64,000 bases of DNA, from contig NZ_CP082301.1 in the NCBI RefSeq assembly GCF_019880305.1, positions 2,108,001 through 2,172,000 on the forward strand. Direction: 5' to 3'. A program made the position numbers and the translations under genes. The notes under the pieces are model-generated. The model had not been told where the DNA came from and did not search any database. It saw only the letters and a list, made by a program, of their open reading frames with translations. Shown piece after piece: positions 24,441 to 34,978 of the stretch (within the stretch, counting starts at the first letter, position 1; every line of letters starts with the position of its first letter). The DNA comes from Streptomyces decoyicus. GTDB taxonomy: Bacteria; Actinomycetota; Actinomycetes; Streptomycetales; Streptomycetaceae.

Positions 24441-27179
24441 TCAGTGCGCCGCCGACTCCCAGTCCTTGCCGGAGCCGACCGAGACGTCCAGCGGGGCGCT
24501 CAGTTCGACCGCTGCGGCCATCTCCTTGCGGACCAGTTCCTCGACCTTCTTGCGCTCGCCGGGGGCGACCTCGACGACGATTTCGTCATGGACCTGGAGC
24601 AGCATCCGGGACTCCAGCCCGGCGGCCCGCAGTGCCGCGTCGACCCGCAGCATCGCGATCTTGACGATATCGGCGGCGGTGCCCTGGATCGGGGCGTTCA
24701 GCGCCATCCGCTCGGCCATTTCGCGGCGCTGGCGGTTGTCGCTGTTGAGGTCGGGGAGGTAGCGGCGGCGGCCGAGCATGGTCTCCGTGTAGCCGGTGGC
24801 CCGGGCCTCCTCCACCGCCCGCTGGAGGTAGTCGCGCACCCCGCCGAACCGCTCGAAGAAGTTGTCCATCAGCTTACGGGCCTCGTCCGGCTGGATGCCC
24901 AGCTGCTGGGAGAGGCCGAAGGCCGACAGGCCGTACGCCAGGCCGTAGGACATCGCCTTGATCTTGCGGCGCATCTCCGGGTCGACCTTGCTCTTGTCGA
25001 CCGAGAAGACATGGGAGGCGACGGTGGTGTGCAGGTCCTCGCCGGAGGTGAACGCCTCGATCAGGCCCTCGTCCTCGGAGAGGTGCGCCATCACCCGCAG
25101 TTCGATCTGGCTGTAGTCGGCCGTCAGCAGCGACTCGAAGCCCTCGCCGACGACGAAGCCGCGGCGGATCGCCCGGCCCTCGTCCGTACGCACCGGGATG
25201 TTCTGGAGGTTGGGGTCCGTGGAGGACAGCCGGCCGGTGGCCGCGACGGTCTGGTTGAAGGTGGTGTGGATCCGGCCGTCGGCGCCGATGGTCTTGATCA
25301 GGCCCTCGACGGTCGTGCGCAGCTTGGCCTGCTCACGGTGCCTGAGCATGATCACCGGGAGCTCGTTGTCGGTCTGCGCCGCCAGCCAGGCGAGGGCATC
25401 GGCGTCGGTGGTGTAGCCCGTCTTGGTCTTCTTGGTCTTGGGCAGGCCCAGCTCGCCGAAGAGGACCTCCTGAAGCTGCTTGGGCGAGCCGAGGTTGAAC
25501 TCATGGCCCGCGGCGGCATGCGCCTCCTTGACGGCCTGCTGCACGGCGCCCGCGAACTGCTGCTCCATCCGCTCCAGCCAGCCCCGGTCCGCGGCGATAC
25601 CGGCCCGCTCCATCCGGGCCAGCAGCTCGCTGGTCGGCAGCTCCACATTGCGCAGCAGCTCGGCCGCGCCGACCTCCGCCAGCTTCGTCTCGAACGCCGT
25701 CCCGAGGTCGAGGACCGTACGGGCCTGTCCCATCAGGGCGTCCGCCTCGGCCTGCTCGTCCGCGCCGAACGCGAGCTGTCCGTCGCCGGCCGCGGCGGGG
25801 GCGAGGTCACGCCCCAGGTATTCGAGCGACAGCGCGTCCAGGGCGAAGGAGCGGCGGCCGGGCTTGACCAGGTAGGCGGCCAGGGCGGTGTCCATAGTGA
25901 CGCCGTCGATGGTCCAGCCGTGCTCGCCGAAGACCCGCATCAGGCCCTTGGCGTTGTGCATCACCTTGGGACGGGCGGGGTCGGCGCTCCAGGCGGCGAA
26001 GGCCCGCTCGTCGGCCTCGTCGAGCTGGGACGGGTCGAACCAGGCGGCCGGGCCGTCGGGGGCGGCCAGCGCCACCTCGGCGACGCTGCCGCTGCCCAGC
26101 GTCCACACATCGACCGTGGCCACGCCCAGCGGCCCCGTGGCGTGTTCGGCCAGCCACGGAGCGAGTTCGCCGGTGTCGATGACCGTGCCGTCCACCTCGA
26201 CGCCGGGCGCCGGGGCACTCTCCTCGGCGGCGTCGGCCGAGCCGGGGTCCACGGCGTGCAGCCGGTCGCGCAGGCCCTGGTTGCGGATCTCCAGGGCATT
26301 GAGGAAGACCGTCAGCGCCTCGCGGTCGTAGGCCTCGCGGGTCAGCTCCGCCGGGCCGCACGACAGCTCGACATCGCGCACCATCTCCGTGAGCCGGCGG
26401 TTGAGCTTGACGGCGTCCAGATGCTCGCGGAGGTTGGCGCCCGCCTTGCCCTTGACCTCCTCGGCGCGCTCCACCAACTCCGCGAACGAGCCGAACTGGT
26501 TGATCCACTTCGTGGCGGTCTTCTCGCCGACACCCGGGATGCCGGGGAGGTTGTCGGACGGGTCGCCGCGCAGCGCGGCGAAGTCCGGGTACTGGGCGGG
26601 GGTCAGGCCATACTTCTCGAAGACCTTCTCCGGGGTGAAGCGCGTCAGCTCGGAGACGCCCTTGGTGGGGTAGAGGACCGTGACGTCGTCGGAGACCAGC
26701 TGGAAGGAGTCGCGGTCGCCCGTGACGATCGAGACCTCGAAGCCCTGCGCGGTGGCCTGCTCCGTGAGTGTGGCGATGACGTCGTCGGCCTCGAAGCCCT
26801 CGACCGCGAACCGCTTGACGTTCATCGCGTCGAGCAGCTCGCCGATCAGCTCGACCTGGCCCTTGAACTCGTCGGGCGTCTTGGAACGGTTCGCCTTGTA
26901 GTCGGCGAACTCCTCGGACCGCCAGGTCTTGCGCGAGACGTCGAAGGCCACCGCGAAATGCGTGGGCGCCTCGTCGCGCAGGGTGTTCGCGAGCATCGAC
27001 GCGAAGCCGTAGATCGCATTGGTCGGTTGTCCCGTGACGGTCGTGAAATTCTCCACGGGCAGGGCGAAGAACGCCCGGTATGCCATGGAATGCCCGTCCA
27101 TCAGGAGCAGTCGGGGACGGCCGCCCGCCGCCGCCTCGGTGCCGGTCGCTTCGCTCTTCTTCGCTGCCTTTGCTGCCAC
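24441..27179 (-). CDS. polA: DNA polymerase I
   Basis: 912 residues from GTG 27179 (VAAKAAKKSEATG). The N-terminal 5'-3' exonuclease has LLLMDGHSMAYRAFF, KRFAVEGFEADDVIATL, IVTGDRDSFQLV and GVGEKTATKWI. The middle 3'-5' exonuclease-like domain is degenerate: HNAKGLMRVF and MDTALAAYLV keep few of the DEDD acids, so proofreading is probably absent, as in other actinobacterial Pol I. Polymerase motifs: ADYSQIELRVMAHLS (A), RRKIKAMSYGLAYGLSAFGLS (B), LLQVHDEIVVE (C). Fills gaps in repair and removes Okazaki primers. The long open frame on the opposite strand is its shadow. Confidence 0.97.
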   Translation of the reverse strand: MAAKAAKKSEATGTEAAAGGRPRLLLMDGHSMAYRAFFALPVENFTTVTGQPTNAIYGFASMLANTLRDEAPTHFAVAFDVSRKTWRSEEFADYKANRSKTPDEFKGQVELIGELLDAMNVKRFAVEGFEADDVIATLTEQATAQGFEVSIVTGDRDSFQLVSDDVTVLYPTKGVSELTRFTPEKVFEKYGLTPAQYPDFAALRGDPSDNLPGIPGVGEKTATKWINQFGSFAELVERAEEVKGKAGANLREHLDAVKLNRRLTEMVRDVELSCGPAELTREAYDREALTVFLNALEIRNQGLRDRLHAVDPGSADAAEESAPAPGVEVDGTVIDTGELAPWLAEHATGPLGVATVDVWTLGSGSVAEVALAAPDGPAAWFDPSQLDEADERAFAAWSADPARPKVMHNAKGLMRVFGEHGWTIDGVTMDTALAAYLVKPGRRSFALDALSLEYLGRDLAPAAAGDGQLAFGADEQAEADALMGQARTVLDLGTAFETKLAEVGAAELLRNVELPTSELLARMERAGIAADRGWLERMEQQFAGAVQQAVKEAHAAAGHEFNLGSPKQLQEVLFGELGLPKTKKTKTGYTTDADALAWLAAQTDNELPVIMLRHREQAKLRTTVEGLIKTIGADGRIHTTFNQTVAATGRLSSTDPNLQNIPVRTDEGRAIRRGFVVGEGFESLLTADYSQIELRVMAHLSEDEGLIEAFTSGEDLHTTVASHVFSVDKSKVDPEMRRKIKAMSYGLAYGLSAFGLSQQLGIQPDEARKLMDNFFERFGGVRDYLQRAVEEARATGYTETMLGRRRYLPDLNSDNRQRREMAERMALNAPIQGTAADIVKIAMLRVDAALRAAGLESRMLLQVHDEIVVEVAPGERKKVEELVRKEMAAAVELSAPLDVSVGSGKDWESAAH

Positions 27180-27452
27180 GCCCCCGATCCTGCCACGCCC
27201 CACTGACAATCCCCGCCGCGGCGGCCGCCGCTCCCCTCGCCGCCCGCGGCCCCCGCCCCCGCCGAAAGCCCGCTCCGCCCCGCCGCACACCGCCCCGGAC
27301 CACGCCGTGCACCCCGCCGCCCCCTCCCGAGCCGCTCCCCCGCCCTCGCCCCTACACCACCCCACGTGTCCGTGACAGGATCAGATGTGTACGGCAACGA
27401 TCCGCCGCGCCCGGCGGAGCGAGCACCAGCTCACGGCTCAAGGGAGAGCGCC

Positions 27453-29738
27453 ATGGCAGGCAAGCCGCCCGCATCGGACCCGGTCCAGGACGCGCCCGAG
27501 GTCGGCGAACCCCAGCACTCGGCCGTCGGCCTGCCCGCCATCACCCACGCCCTGCGCATCTCCCAGCAGCAGATGGGCATCCGCCGTACCGCCCTCACCC
27601 TCCTGCGCGTCAACCAGCGCGACGGCTTCGACTGCCCCGGCTGCGCCTGGCCCGAGCCCGACAAGCCGCACACCGCCGAATTCTGCGAGAACGGCGCCAA
27701 GGCCGTCGCCGAAGAGGCCACCCTGCGCCGCGTCACCCCGGACTTCTTCGCCGCCCACTCCGTCGCGGACCTCGCGACCCGCAGCGGCTACTGGCTCGGC
27801 CAGCAGGGCCGCCTCACCCACCCCATGTACCTCGCCGAGGGCGCCGACCACTACGAGCCGGTGACCTGGGAGCGGGCCTTCGACCTCATCGGCGCGGAGC
27901 TGACCGCCCTCGGCTCCCCCGACGAGGCCGTCTTCTACACCTCCGGCCGCACCAGCAACGAGGCCGCCTTCCTCTACCAGCTCTTCGCCCGCGAATTCGG
28001 CACCAACAACCTCCCCGACTGCTCCAACATGTGCCATGAGTCGTCGGGCTCCGCACTGACGGAGACCATCGGCATCGGCAAGGGCAGCGTCCTGCTGGAG
28101 GACCTCTACAAGGCCGACCTGATCATCGTCGCCGGGCAGAACCCCGGCACCAACCACCCGCGGATGCTCACCGCCCTGGAGAAGGCCAAATCCGGCGGCA
28201 CGAAGATCATCTCGATCAATCCGCTGCCCGAAGCCGGCCTGGAACGCTTCAAGAACCCGCAGACCCCGCGCGGCCTGGCCGGCGGCGGCACCGCGCTCAC
28301 CGACCTCTTCCTCCAGGTCCGCCTCGGCGGCGACCAGGCACTCTTCCGCGCCCTCAACCGCCTCGTCCTCGACACCGACGGAGCCCTCGACGAGGACTTC
28401 ATCCGCACCCACACCCACGGCTTCGAGGAGTTCGCGCGCACCGCCCGCGCCGACGACGACTGGGACGAGACGCTGCGCGCCACCGGCCTGACCCGCGAGG
28501 AGATCGACCGCGCCCTGGCCATGGTCCTCGACTCGCGCCGCACCATCGTGTGCTGGGCGATGGGCCTGACCCAGCACAAGCACTCCGTCCCCACCATCCA
28601 GGAAGTCGTCAACTTCCTCCTGCTGCGCGGCAACATCGGCCGCCCCGGCGCCGGAGTCTGCCCCGTACGCGGCCACAGCAACGTCCAGGGCGACCGCACC
28701 ATGGGCATCTTCGAGCGGCCCGCGCCCGCCTTCCTCGACGCCCTGGAGAAGGAGTTCGGCTTCGCCCCGCCCCGGGAGCACGGGCTCGACGTCGTCCGCG
28801 CCATCCGCGCCCTGCGCGACGGGCAGGCCAAGGTGTTCTTCGCGATGGGCGGCAACTTCGTCTCCGCCACCCCGGACACCGACGTCACCGAGGCCGCCAT
28901 GCGCCGCGCCCGGCTGACCGTCCACGTCTCCACCAAGCTCAACCGCTCGCACGCGATCACCGGCGCCCGTGCGCTGATCCTGCCGACCCTGGGCCGTACG
29001 GAACGCGATCTGCAAGCCGGCGGCGAGCAGTTCGTGACCGTCGAGGACTCCATGGGCATGGTGCACGCCTCCCGCGGCCGCCTGGCACCCGCGAGCCCCC
29101 AGCTGCTGTCCGAGACGGCCATCGTCGCCCGCCTGGCCCGCCGCGTCCTGGGCACCGGCAGCCGCACCCCCTGGGAGGAGTTCGAGAAGGACTACGCGGC
29201 GATCCGCGACCGTATCTCCCATGTCATCCCGGGCTTCGAGGACTTCAACACCAAGGTCGCCCGCCCCGGAGGCTTCGCCCTCCCGCACGCGCCCCGGGAC
29301 AGCCGCAGCTTCCCCACCGCCACCGGGAAGGCCAACTTCACCGCCGCGCCCGTCGAATACCCCGCCGTCCCCGAAGGGCGGCTGCTGCTCCAGACGCTGC
29401 GCTCCCACGACCAGTACAACACCACCATCTACGGCCTCGACGACCGTTACCGCGGCATCAAGAACGGCCGCCGCGTCGTCCTCGTCCACCCCGACGACGC
29501 CCGCGAACGGGGCCTGGCCGACGGGGCGTACACCGACCTGGTCAGCGAATGGACCGACGGCAGCGAGCGGCGCGCGGCCGGCTTCCGCGTCGTGCACTAC
29601 CCGACGGCCCGCGGCTGCGCGGCCGCCTACTACCCCGAGACCAATGTCCTGATCCCGCTCGACCACACCGCCGACACCAGCAACACCCCGGCCGCCAAGT
29701 CGGTCGTGATCCGCCTGGAGAGCCCCCGCGAGGACTGA
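27453..29738 (+). CDS. FdhF/YdeP family molybdopterin oxidoreductase
   Basis: 761 residues. Bis-MGD enzyme fold: YWLGQQGRLTHPMYLAEG, YTSGRTSNEAAFLYQLF, NMCHESSG, IIVAGQNPGTNHPRML, CWAMGLTQHKHSV, GNIGRPGAGVCPVRGHSNVQGDRTMGI and TLRSHDQYNTTIYGLDDRYRG match the YdeP group of formate dehydrogenase alpha-like proteins. The N-terminal CPGCAWPEP has only two close cysteines, so a classical Fe4S4 site is doubtful. Electron donor and acceptor are unknown; no FdhD or beta subunit is adjacent. AGGGAGAG precedes the ATG. Divergent from polA; a thioesterase gene follows. Confidence 0.9.
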   Translation: MAGKPPASDPVQDAPEVGEPQHSAVGLPAITHALRISQQQMGIRRTALTLLRVNQRDGFDCPGCAWPEPDKPHTAEFCENGAKAVAEEATLRRVTPDFFAAHSVADLATRSGYWLGQQGRLTHPMYLAEGADHYEPVTWERAFDLIGAELTALGSPDEAVFYTSGRTSNEAAFLYQLFAREFGTNNLPDCSNMCHESSGSALTETIGIGKGSVLLEDLYKADLIIVAGQNPGTNHPRMLTALEKAKSGGTKIISINPLPEAGLERFKNPQTPRGLAGGGTALTDLFLQVRLGGDQALFRALNRLVLDTDGALDEDFIRTHTHGFEEFARTARADDDWDETLRATGLTREEIDRALAMVLDSRRTIVCWAMGLTQHKHSVPTIQEVVNFLLLRGNIGRPGAGVCPVRGHSNVQGDRTMGIFERPAPAFLDALEKEFGFAPPREHGLDVVRAIRALRDGQAKVFFAMGGNFVSATPDTDVTEAAMRRARLTVHVSTKLNRSHAITGARALILPTLGRTERDLQAGGEQFVTVEDSMGMVHASRGRLAPASPQLLSETAIVARLARRVLGTGSRTPWEEFEKDYAAIRDRISHVIPGFEDFNTKVARPGGFALPHAPRDSRSFPTATGKANFTAAPVEYPAVPEGRLLLQTLRSHDQYNTTIYGLDDRYRGIKNGRRVVLVHPDDARERGLADGAYTDLVSEWTDGSERRAAGFRVVHYPTARGCAAAYYPETNVLIPLDHTADTSNTPAAKSVVIRLESPRED

Positions 29739-29853
29739 CCGCCACCGGGCCGGAGACGGGAACAACAACCCCGCGCTGAGCGCTTGCTCAGGGGCCTGAT
29801 AGGAACAGGCACGGATCGACGACGATCACGGGCGAGCGAACGGAGCCGTAGGC

Positions 29854-30327
29854 ATGGGTGAGCACAGCACGACCAAGTTTCCGCAGGAGATCCTCGACCA
29901 GTGGGCCGGCCTGGGGCTCGACCTGCCCGCGCTCTTCTCCGCCGGGCACCTCGGCGAGCGGATGAGCGTGCAGGTCACCGAGGCGGCCCCCGAGCGCGTC
30001 GTCGGCACCATGCCCGTCGAGGGCAACACCCAGCCCTACGGACTCCTGCACGGCGGCGCCTCCGCCGTCCTCGCCGAAACCCTCGGCTCCGTCGGCTCCA
30101 TGCTGCACGGCGGCCCCACCAAAATCGCCGTCGGCGTCGACCTCAACTGCACCCACCACCGCGGCGCCCGCTCCGGACTGGTCACCGGCGTCGCCACCCC
30201 CGTACACCGCGGCCGTTCCACCGCCACCTACGAAATCGTCATCACCGACGAGGACGGCAAGCGGGTCTGCACCGCCCGCCTGACCTGCATGCTGCGCGAG
30301 ACGGACGCCGACGCCTACCGCAGCTGA
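29854..30327 (+). CDS. PaaI-like hotdog-fold thioesterase
   Basis: 157 residues. The core NTQPYGLLHGGASAVLAETLGSVGS carries the conserved HGG and catalytic-acid helix of the 4-hydroxybenzoyl-CoA/PaaI thioesterase superfamily; VDLNCTHHRGARSGLVTGVATPVHRGRSTATYEI is the second strand region. It would hydrolyse an acyl- or aryl-CoA, acting as a multimer in the cytoplasm; substrate not evident. GGAG precedes the ATG by about 11 bases. Followed by a terminator. Confidence 0.9.
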   Translation: MGEHSTTKFPQEILDQWAGLGLDLPALFSAGHLGERMSVQVTEAAPERVVGTMPVEGNTQPYGLLHGGASAVLAETLGSVGSMLHGGPTKIAVGVDLNCTHHRGARSGLVTGVATPVHRGRSTATYEIVITDEDGKRVCTARLTCMLRETDADAYRS

Positions 30328-30799
30328 CCCACCCCGGCCGGCGCCTTTGCCGCCCGCCGAAAACGGCCCCGCACCCGGCGCACGGGAGCGGGGCCGTACG
30401 CATTCCCGTAACGCTGCGTAACACGGACGCCCTGCGCCACCGGCCGCACTGCCCATACCCCCCAAGGAACCCGGCGCCGCCGCGCCCACCGCATCCGCTA
30501 TCCGGACGCCCGCACGGTCACCACACGCCTCATCCCCCCGTGGAAGTGCGAGTTCGCCCTCCGCACCGTGTTCGCCCTCCGGTGTAAGGACCATAACGGC
30601 ATAACGCTCATCGAAGGTCATAACAAGAGCGTCACATCCTGGTCAGCGCCTCTGCCGGTCCGACGAACACCGCTCTAGAGTCACCGCCAGTCACCGCGCC
30701 GCCGGGCGCGCTGCAAGCACGGACCCTGTGCGGCCCGTACAGCCCGGCGAGCGAAACGGCCATGCGACAGTCGTGGCCGCGCCAGGGAAAGGACTGATC
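30328..30799. other. Intergenic region upstream of the liv operon
   Basis: About 470 bases. Left: terminator at 30363-30397. Right: likely liv promoter; TAGAGT at about 30674-30679 is a good -10 match but I found no convincing -35. No gene seen. Confidence 0.5.
30363..30397 (+). terminator. Hairpin terminator after the thioesterase gene
   Basis: Perfect 10-bp stem acggccccgc/gcggggccgt (30363-30372 with 30388-30397), 15-base loop. Confidence 0.7.
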
Positions 30800-32035
30800 G
30801 TGCGTCACCGTTCCTTGCTCATCCTCACCACCGCAGTCACCACCGGCGCCCTCACGCTCTCCGCGTGCGGCTCGCGCGGCGACGACAACAAGAGCGGCGA
30901 AGGAAAGTCCACCGTCGTCATCGGCCTCGACGCCCCCACCACCGGCGAGCTCTCCGCCCTGGGCCTGGGCATCCGCAACTCCGCCCAGCTCGCCATCGAC
31001 AACGCCAACAAAGCCGGCGAGGTCAAGGGCGTCACCTTCAAACTCGAAGCCCTCGACGACAAGGCCCTGCCCAACGTCGGCCAGCAGAACGCCACCAAGC
31101 TCGCCGGCGACAAGGACGTCCTCGGCATCGTCGGACCCCTCAACTCCGGCGTCGCCCAGTCCATGCAGCAGGTCTCCAAACAGAACAACCTCACGCTGAT
31201 CTCCCCGGCGAACACCACTCCCGACCTGACCCAGGGCAAGGACTGGAAGCAGAACAAGCGCGTACGCCCCTTCCCCACCTACTTCCGCACCGCCACCACC
31301 GACGAAGTGCAAGGCGCCTTCGACGGCCAGTACGCGTGGGAGAAGATGAAGGTCAAGAAGGCCTACGTCATCGACGACCAGAAGACCTACGGCGTCGGCC
31401 TCGCGTCCTCCTTCAAGGACCAGTTCAGCAAGCTCGGCGGCAAGATCGCCGGCACCGAGCACGTCAGCCCCGACGACCGTGACTTCAAGGCCGTCGTCTC
31501 CAAGGTCAAGTCCGCCAAGCCCGACCTGGTCTTCTACGGCGGCGAATACCCCGCCTCCGGCCCGCTCAGCCAGCAGCTCAAGGACGGTGGCGTCACCGTC
31601 CCCCTCATGGGCGGCGACGGCATGTACAGCGGCGACTACATCAAGCTCAACAAGAAGGCACAGGGCGACTACGCCTCCTCCGTCGGCAAGCCCGTCGAGG
31701 AACTCCCCTCCGCCAAGAAGTTCATCGCCGACTACAAGGCAGCCGGCTTCAAGGAGTCCTACGAGGCCTACGGCGGGTCCACCTACGACTCGACCTGGGC
31801 CATCATCCAGGCCGTCAAGAAGGTCGTCGAGGCCAACGACGGCAAGCTCCCCGACGACGCCCGCAAGAAGGTCGTCGACGCCATGAACAAGGTCACCTTC
31901 GACGGCGTCACCGGCCCCATCGCCTTCGACAAATACGGCGACACCACCAACACGATGATCACCGCATACCAGGTCGAAAAGGGCGCCTGGGCCTCCCGCT
32001 TCAGCGCCGAATTCAAGAAGTTCGACAAGAGCTGA
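30800..32035 (+). CDS. livK: Branched-chain amino acid ABC transporter, substrate-binding lipoprotein
   Basis: 411 residues from the GTG at 30800, preceded by AAAGGA. A lipoprotein signal ends LTLSAC, so Cys23 is lipidated and the protein is tethered outside the membrane. The mature part is a type I periplasmic-binding fold: IGLDAPTTGELSALGLGI, DDKALPNVGQQNATKLAGDKDVLGIVGPLNSGVAQSM, TLISPANTTPDLT, YVIDDQKTYGVGLA, DLVFYGGEYPASGPLSQQ. Binds leucine/isoleucine/valine or similar amino acids and delivers them to LivHM. Heads the operon; 24 codons upstream in the same frame are not needed. Confidence 0.94.
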   Translation: MRHRSLLILTTAVTTGALTLSACGSRGDDNKSGEGKSTVVIGLDAPTTGELSALGLGIRNSAQLAIDNANKAGEVKGVTFKLEALDDKALPNVGQQNATKLAGDKDVLGIVGPLNSGVAQSMQQVSKQNNLTLISPANTTPDLTQGKDWKQNKRVRPFPTYFRTATTDEVQGAFDGQYAWEKMKVKKAYVIDDQKTYGVGLASSFKDQFSKLGGKIAGTEHVSPDDRDFKAVVSKVKSAKPDLVFYGGEYPASGPLSQQLKDGGVTVPLMGGDGMYSGDYIKLNKKAQGDYASSVGKPVEELPSAKKFIADYKAAGFKESYEAYGGSTYDSTWAIIQAVKKVVEANDGKLPDDARKKVVDAMNKVTFDGVTGPIAFDKYGDTTNTMITAYQVEKGAWASRFSAEFKKFDKS

Positions 32036-32134
32036 CCGACCGCACCACACCACTTCACCCCGGGCCGCGCCAGGACATACGAACGACCCTGGCGCGGCCC
32101 GTGGCACACCGGGGCACCCCGGACTCTCCCCAGC

Positions 32135-32228
32135 CCCACCCGGCCCGGATCCCTCACTCCCCCCGGCCCGGGGACCTCACTCCCACCCGGCCCGGATCCC
32201 TCACTCCCCCCGGCCCGGGAACCTCACT
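32135..32228. repeat. Two tandem 47-bp repeats between livK and livH
   Basis: Copy 1 at 32135-32181 and copy 2 at 32182-32228 differ by one base. Each contains cggcccgg blocks. They end 11 bases before the livH ribosome site. Confidence 0.85.
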
Positions 32229-32250
32229 CCCACGCAACGGAGGCCCTGCG

Positions 32251-33180
32251 GTGAGCGAACTGCCGCAACAGCTGGCCAACGGACTCATCCTCGGCGCGAT
32301 GTACGGACTCATCGCGATCGGCTACACGATGGTCTACGGAATTGTCCAGCTCATCAACTTCGCCCACGGCGAGATATTCATGGTCGGCGGCTTCGGAGCG
32401 CTCAGCGTCTTCCTCGCTCTGCCCGCCGGCACCTCACTCGCCCTCGCCCTGCCGGTCATGCTCCTGGGCGGCATCGCCGTATCCGTCCTCGTCGGCATCG
32501 CAGCCGAACGATTCGCCTACCGACCGCTGCGCGGCGCCCCCCGCCTCGCCCCCCTCATCACCGCCATCGGCCTGTCCATCGCCCTCCAGCAAGCCATCTG
32601 GAAGTGGTACCCCGACGGCAAACAGGCCCGCGTCTTCCCCCAGTTCAAGGGCCCCGCCTTCGACATCCTGGGCGCCACCGTCCAACGCGGCGACCTCTTC
32701 GTCCTCCTCGCCGCCCCCGCCTGCATGATCGCCCTCGGCTTCTTCGTCGCCAAAACCCGCAGCGGCCGCGCCATGCAGGCCACCGCGCAGGACCCCGACA
32801 CCGCCAAGCTCATGGGCATCAACACCGACCGCATCATCGTCCTCGCCTTCGCCATCGGCGCCGCCTTCGCCGGCGTCGCCGCCGTCGCCTACGGACTGCG
32901 CACCGGCGAGGTCCAGTTCCGCATGGGCTTCATCATGGGCCTCAAGGCCTTCACCGCGGCCGTGCTCGGCGGCATCGGCAACATCTACGGCGCCATGCTC
33001 GGCGGCGTCGTCCTCGGCATCGCCGAAGCCCTCGCCACCGCCTACATCGAGGAAATACCCGGCATGGAGCAATTCGGCGGCGGAGCCTGGAAGGACGTCT
33101 GGGCCTTCGTCCTCCTCATCCTCGTACTCCTGTTGAGACCACAAGGCCTCCTGGGCGAACGCGTCGCGGATCGGGCGTGA
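32251..33180 (+). CDS. livH: Branched-chain amino acid ABC transporter permease LivH
   Basis: 309 residues from the GTG at 32251 with GGAGG 7 bases upstream. About eight membrane helices; NGLILGAMYGLIAIGYTMVYGIVQLINFAHGEIFMVG is the classic LivH start, and ALVGI...AFTAAVLGGIGNIYGAMLGGVVLGIAEAL carries the EAA-like loop that contacts the ATPases. Forms the membrane channel with LivM. The stop overlaps a livM GTG (GTGA). Confidence 0.94.
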   Translation: MSELPQQLANGLILGAMYGLIAIGYTMVYGIVQLINFAHGEIFMVGGFGALSVFLALPAGTSLALALPVMLLGGIAVSVLVGIAAERFAYRPLRGAPRLAPLITAIGLSIALQQAIWKWYPDGKQARVFPQFKGPAFDILGATVQRGDLFVLLAAPACMIALGFFVAKTRSGRAMQATAQDPDTAKLMGINTDRIIVLAFAIGAAFAGVAAVAYGLRTGEVQFRMGFIMGLKAFTAAVLGGIGNIYGAMLGGVVLGIAEALATAYIEEIPGMEQFGGGAWKDVWAFVLLILVLLLRPQGLLGERVADRA

Positions 33181-34978
33181 TACCGATGACCACGAAGACC
33201 ACCACCACCCCGGCCCGCGGCCTGATCCCACTCCCCGAGCGCACCGCGCGCCTCATCACCGCCGCAGGTGCCCTCGCCACCGCTGCCACCACCGGCCTCG
33301 CCTGGACCTGGAGCAGCGACTTCCCCGGCGACCTGACCTACTACTTCTCCCCCGCCGGGCTCCAGATCGTCACCCTCGTCGGCGGCCTCCTCACCCTGCT
33401 CTTCGCCACCGCGTCCCTCGGCGTCCGCGGCCTGCAATGGCTCATCCCCGCAGGGCGCAACGCCCCCACCCTGCTCGCGGCCCTCGCCACCTTCGCCGCC
33501 ACCTGGTTCACGCTCATCGCCATCGCCGTCCACCTCAACGGCCTGATCAACCTCGAACCGGGCGGCGCCGTCGCGGCCGTCACCTCCCTGCTCACCCTCG
33601 CCGGCGCCCTCGCGCTGCCCCCCGACCAGACCGCGGACCAGCCACCCGCGAGCCCCTGGCAGCGCTTCACCGCCACCCTCGCCGCCAGCCCCCTACGGCG
33701 CCGCACCCGCGGACTCCCCTCCTGGGCCGAGATCCTGATCATCGCCGCCGCCTTCGCCGCCGGGCTCCTCGCCTTCACCTACGGCATCGACACCGACGAC
33801 GGCGCCCCCTTCGTCGGCTACCTGATCTTCATGGTGCTCGCCCTCCCCGCCCTCAACCGGGCCGGACTCATCGCGCGCCTGACCGCACTCACCCACACCC
33901 ACCGCGGCGTGGCCCTCGGCGCGGCCTTCATCGCCGCCGCCTGCTTCCCCTTCACCCAGGACACCGACCAGTACACGATCATCGGGGCCAACATCCTGAT
34001 CTTCGCGACCGTCGCCCTGGGCCTCAACGTCGTCGTCGGCCTCGCCGGCCTCCTCGACCTCGGATACGTCGCCTTCCTCGGCGTCGGCGCCTACGCCGCC
34101 GCGCTCGTCTCCGGCTCCCCCGAATCCGCCCTCGGCTTCCACTTCCCCTTCTGGGCGGCCCTCCTCACCGGCGCCGCCGCCTCCCTCGTCTTCGGCGTCC
34201 TCATCGGCGCCCCCACCCTCCGCCTGCGCGGCGACTACCTCGCCATCGTCACCCTCGGCTTCGGTGAGATCTTCCGCATCGCCATGCTCAACCTCAACGG
34301 CACCACCGGCCCCGACGTCACCAACGGCGCCATGGGCATCCCCAACATCCCCAACCTCGAAATCTTCGGCTTCAACTTCGGCGAACCCCACGACATCCTC
34401 GGCATCCCCGTCGCCACCTACGGCAACTACTACCTGCTGATGATCCTCGTGACGGCCTTCGTCGTCCTCGTCTTCCGGCGCGCCGCCGCCTCCCGCATCG
34501 GCCGCGCCTGGATCGCCATCCGCGAGGACGAAACCGCCGCGATCGCCATGGGCATCAACAGCTTCCGCCTCCGCCTCCTGGCCTTCGCCCTCGGCGCATC
34601 CCTCGCCGGACTCGCGGGCACCGTCCACGCCCACGTCGTCACCACGGCCACCCCCGAACAATTCCAGTTCGCCGGGCCCCAGCCCCCCAACTCCGCCTTC
34701 CTCCTCGCCGCCGTCATCCTCGGCGGCATGGGAACCCTCAGCGGCCCCCTCGTCGGCGCCGCCCTCCTCTTCCTCATCCCCGCCAAACTCGACTTCCTCC
34801 AGGACTACCAACTCCTCCTCTTCGGCATCGCCCTCGTCCTCCTCATGCGCTTCCGCCCCGAAGGCCTCATCCCCGACCGCAGGAAGCAGCTCGAATTCCA
34901 CGAAACCGGCCAACTCGACGTGCCCGACCAGCGCCTCCCCGACGCAGACGCCACCCTCGGCGCCACCCAGGCAAAGGC

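Noticed and set aside
24279..27206. Long plus-strand frame of 975 residues across polA
   Set aside because: Antisense to polA; low-complexity Gly/Val/Asp composition typical of high-GC shadow frames.
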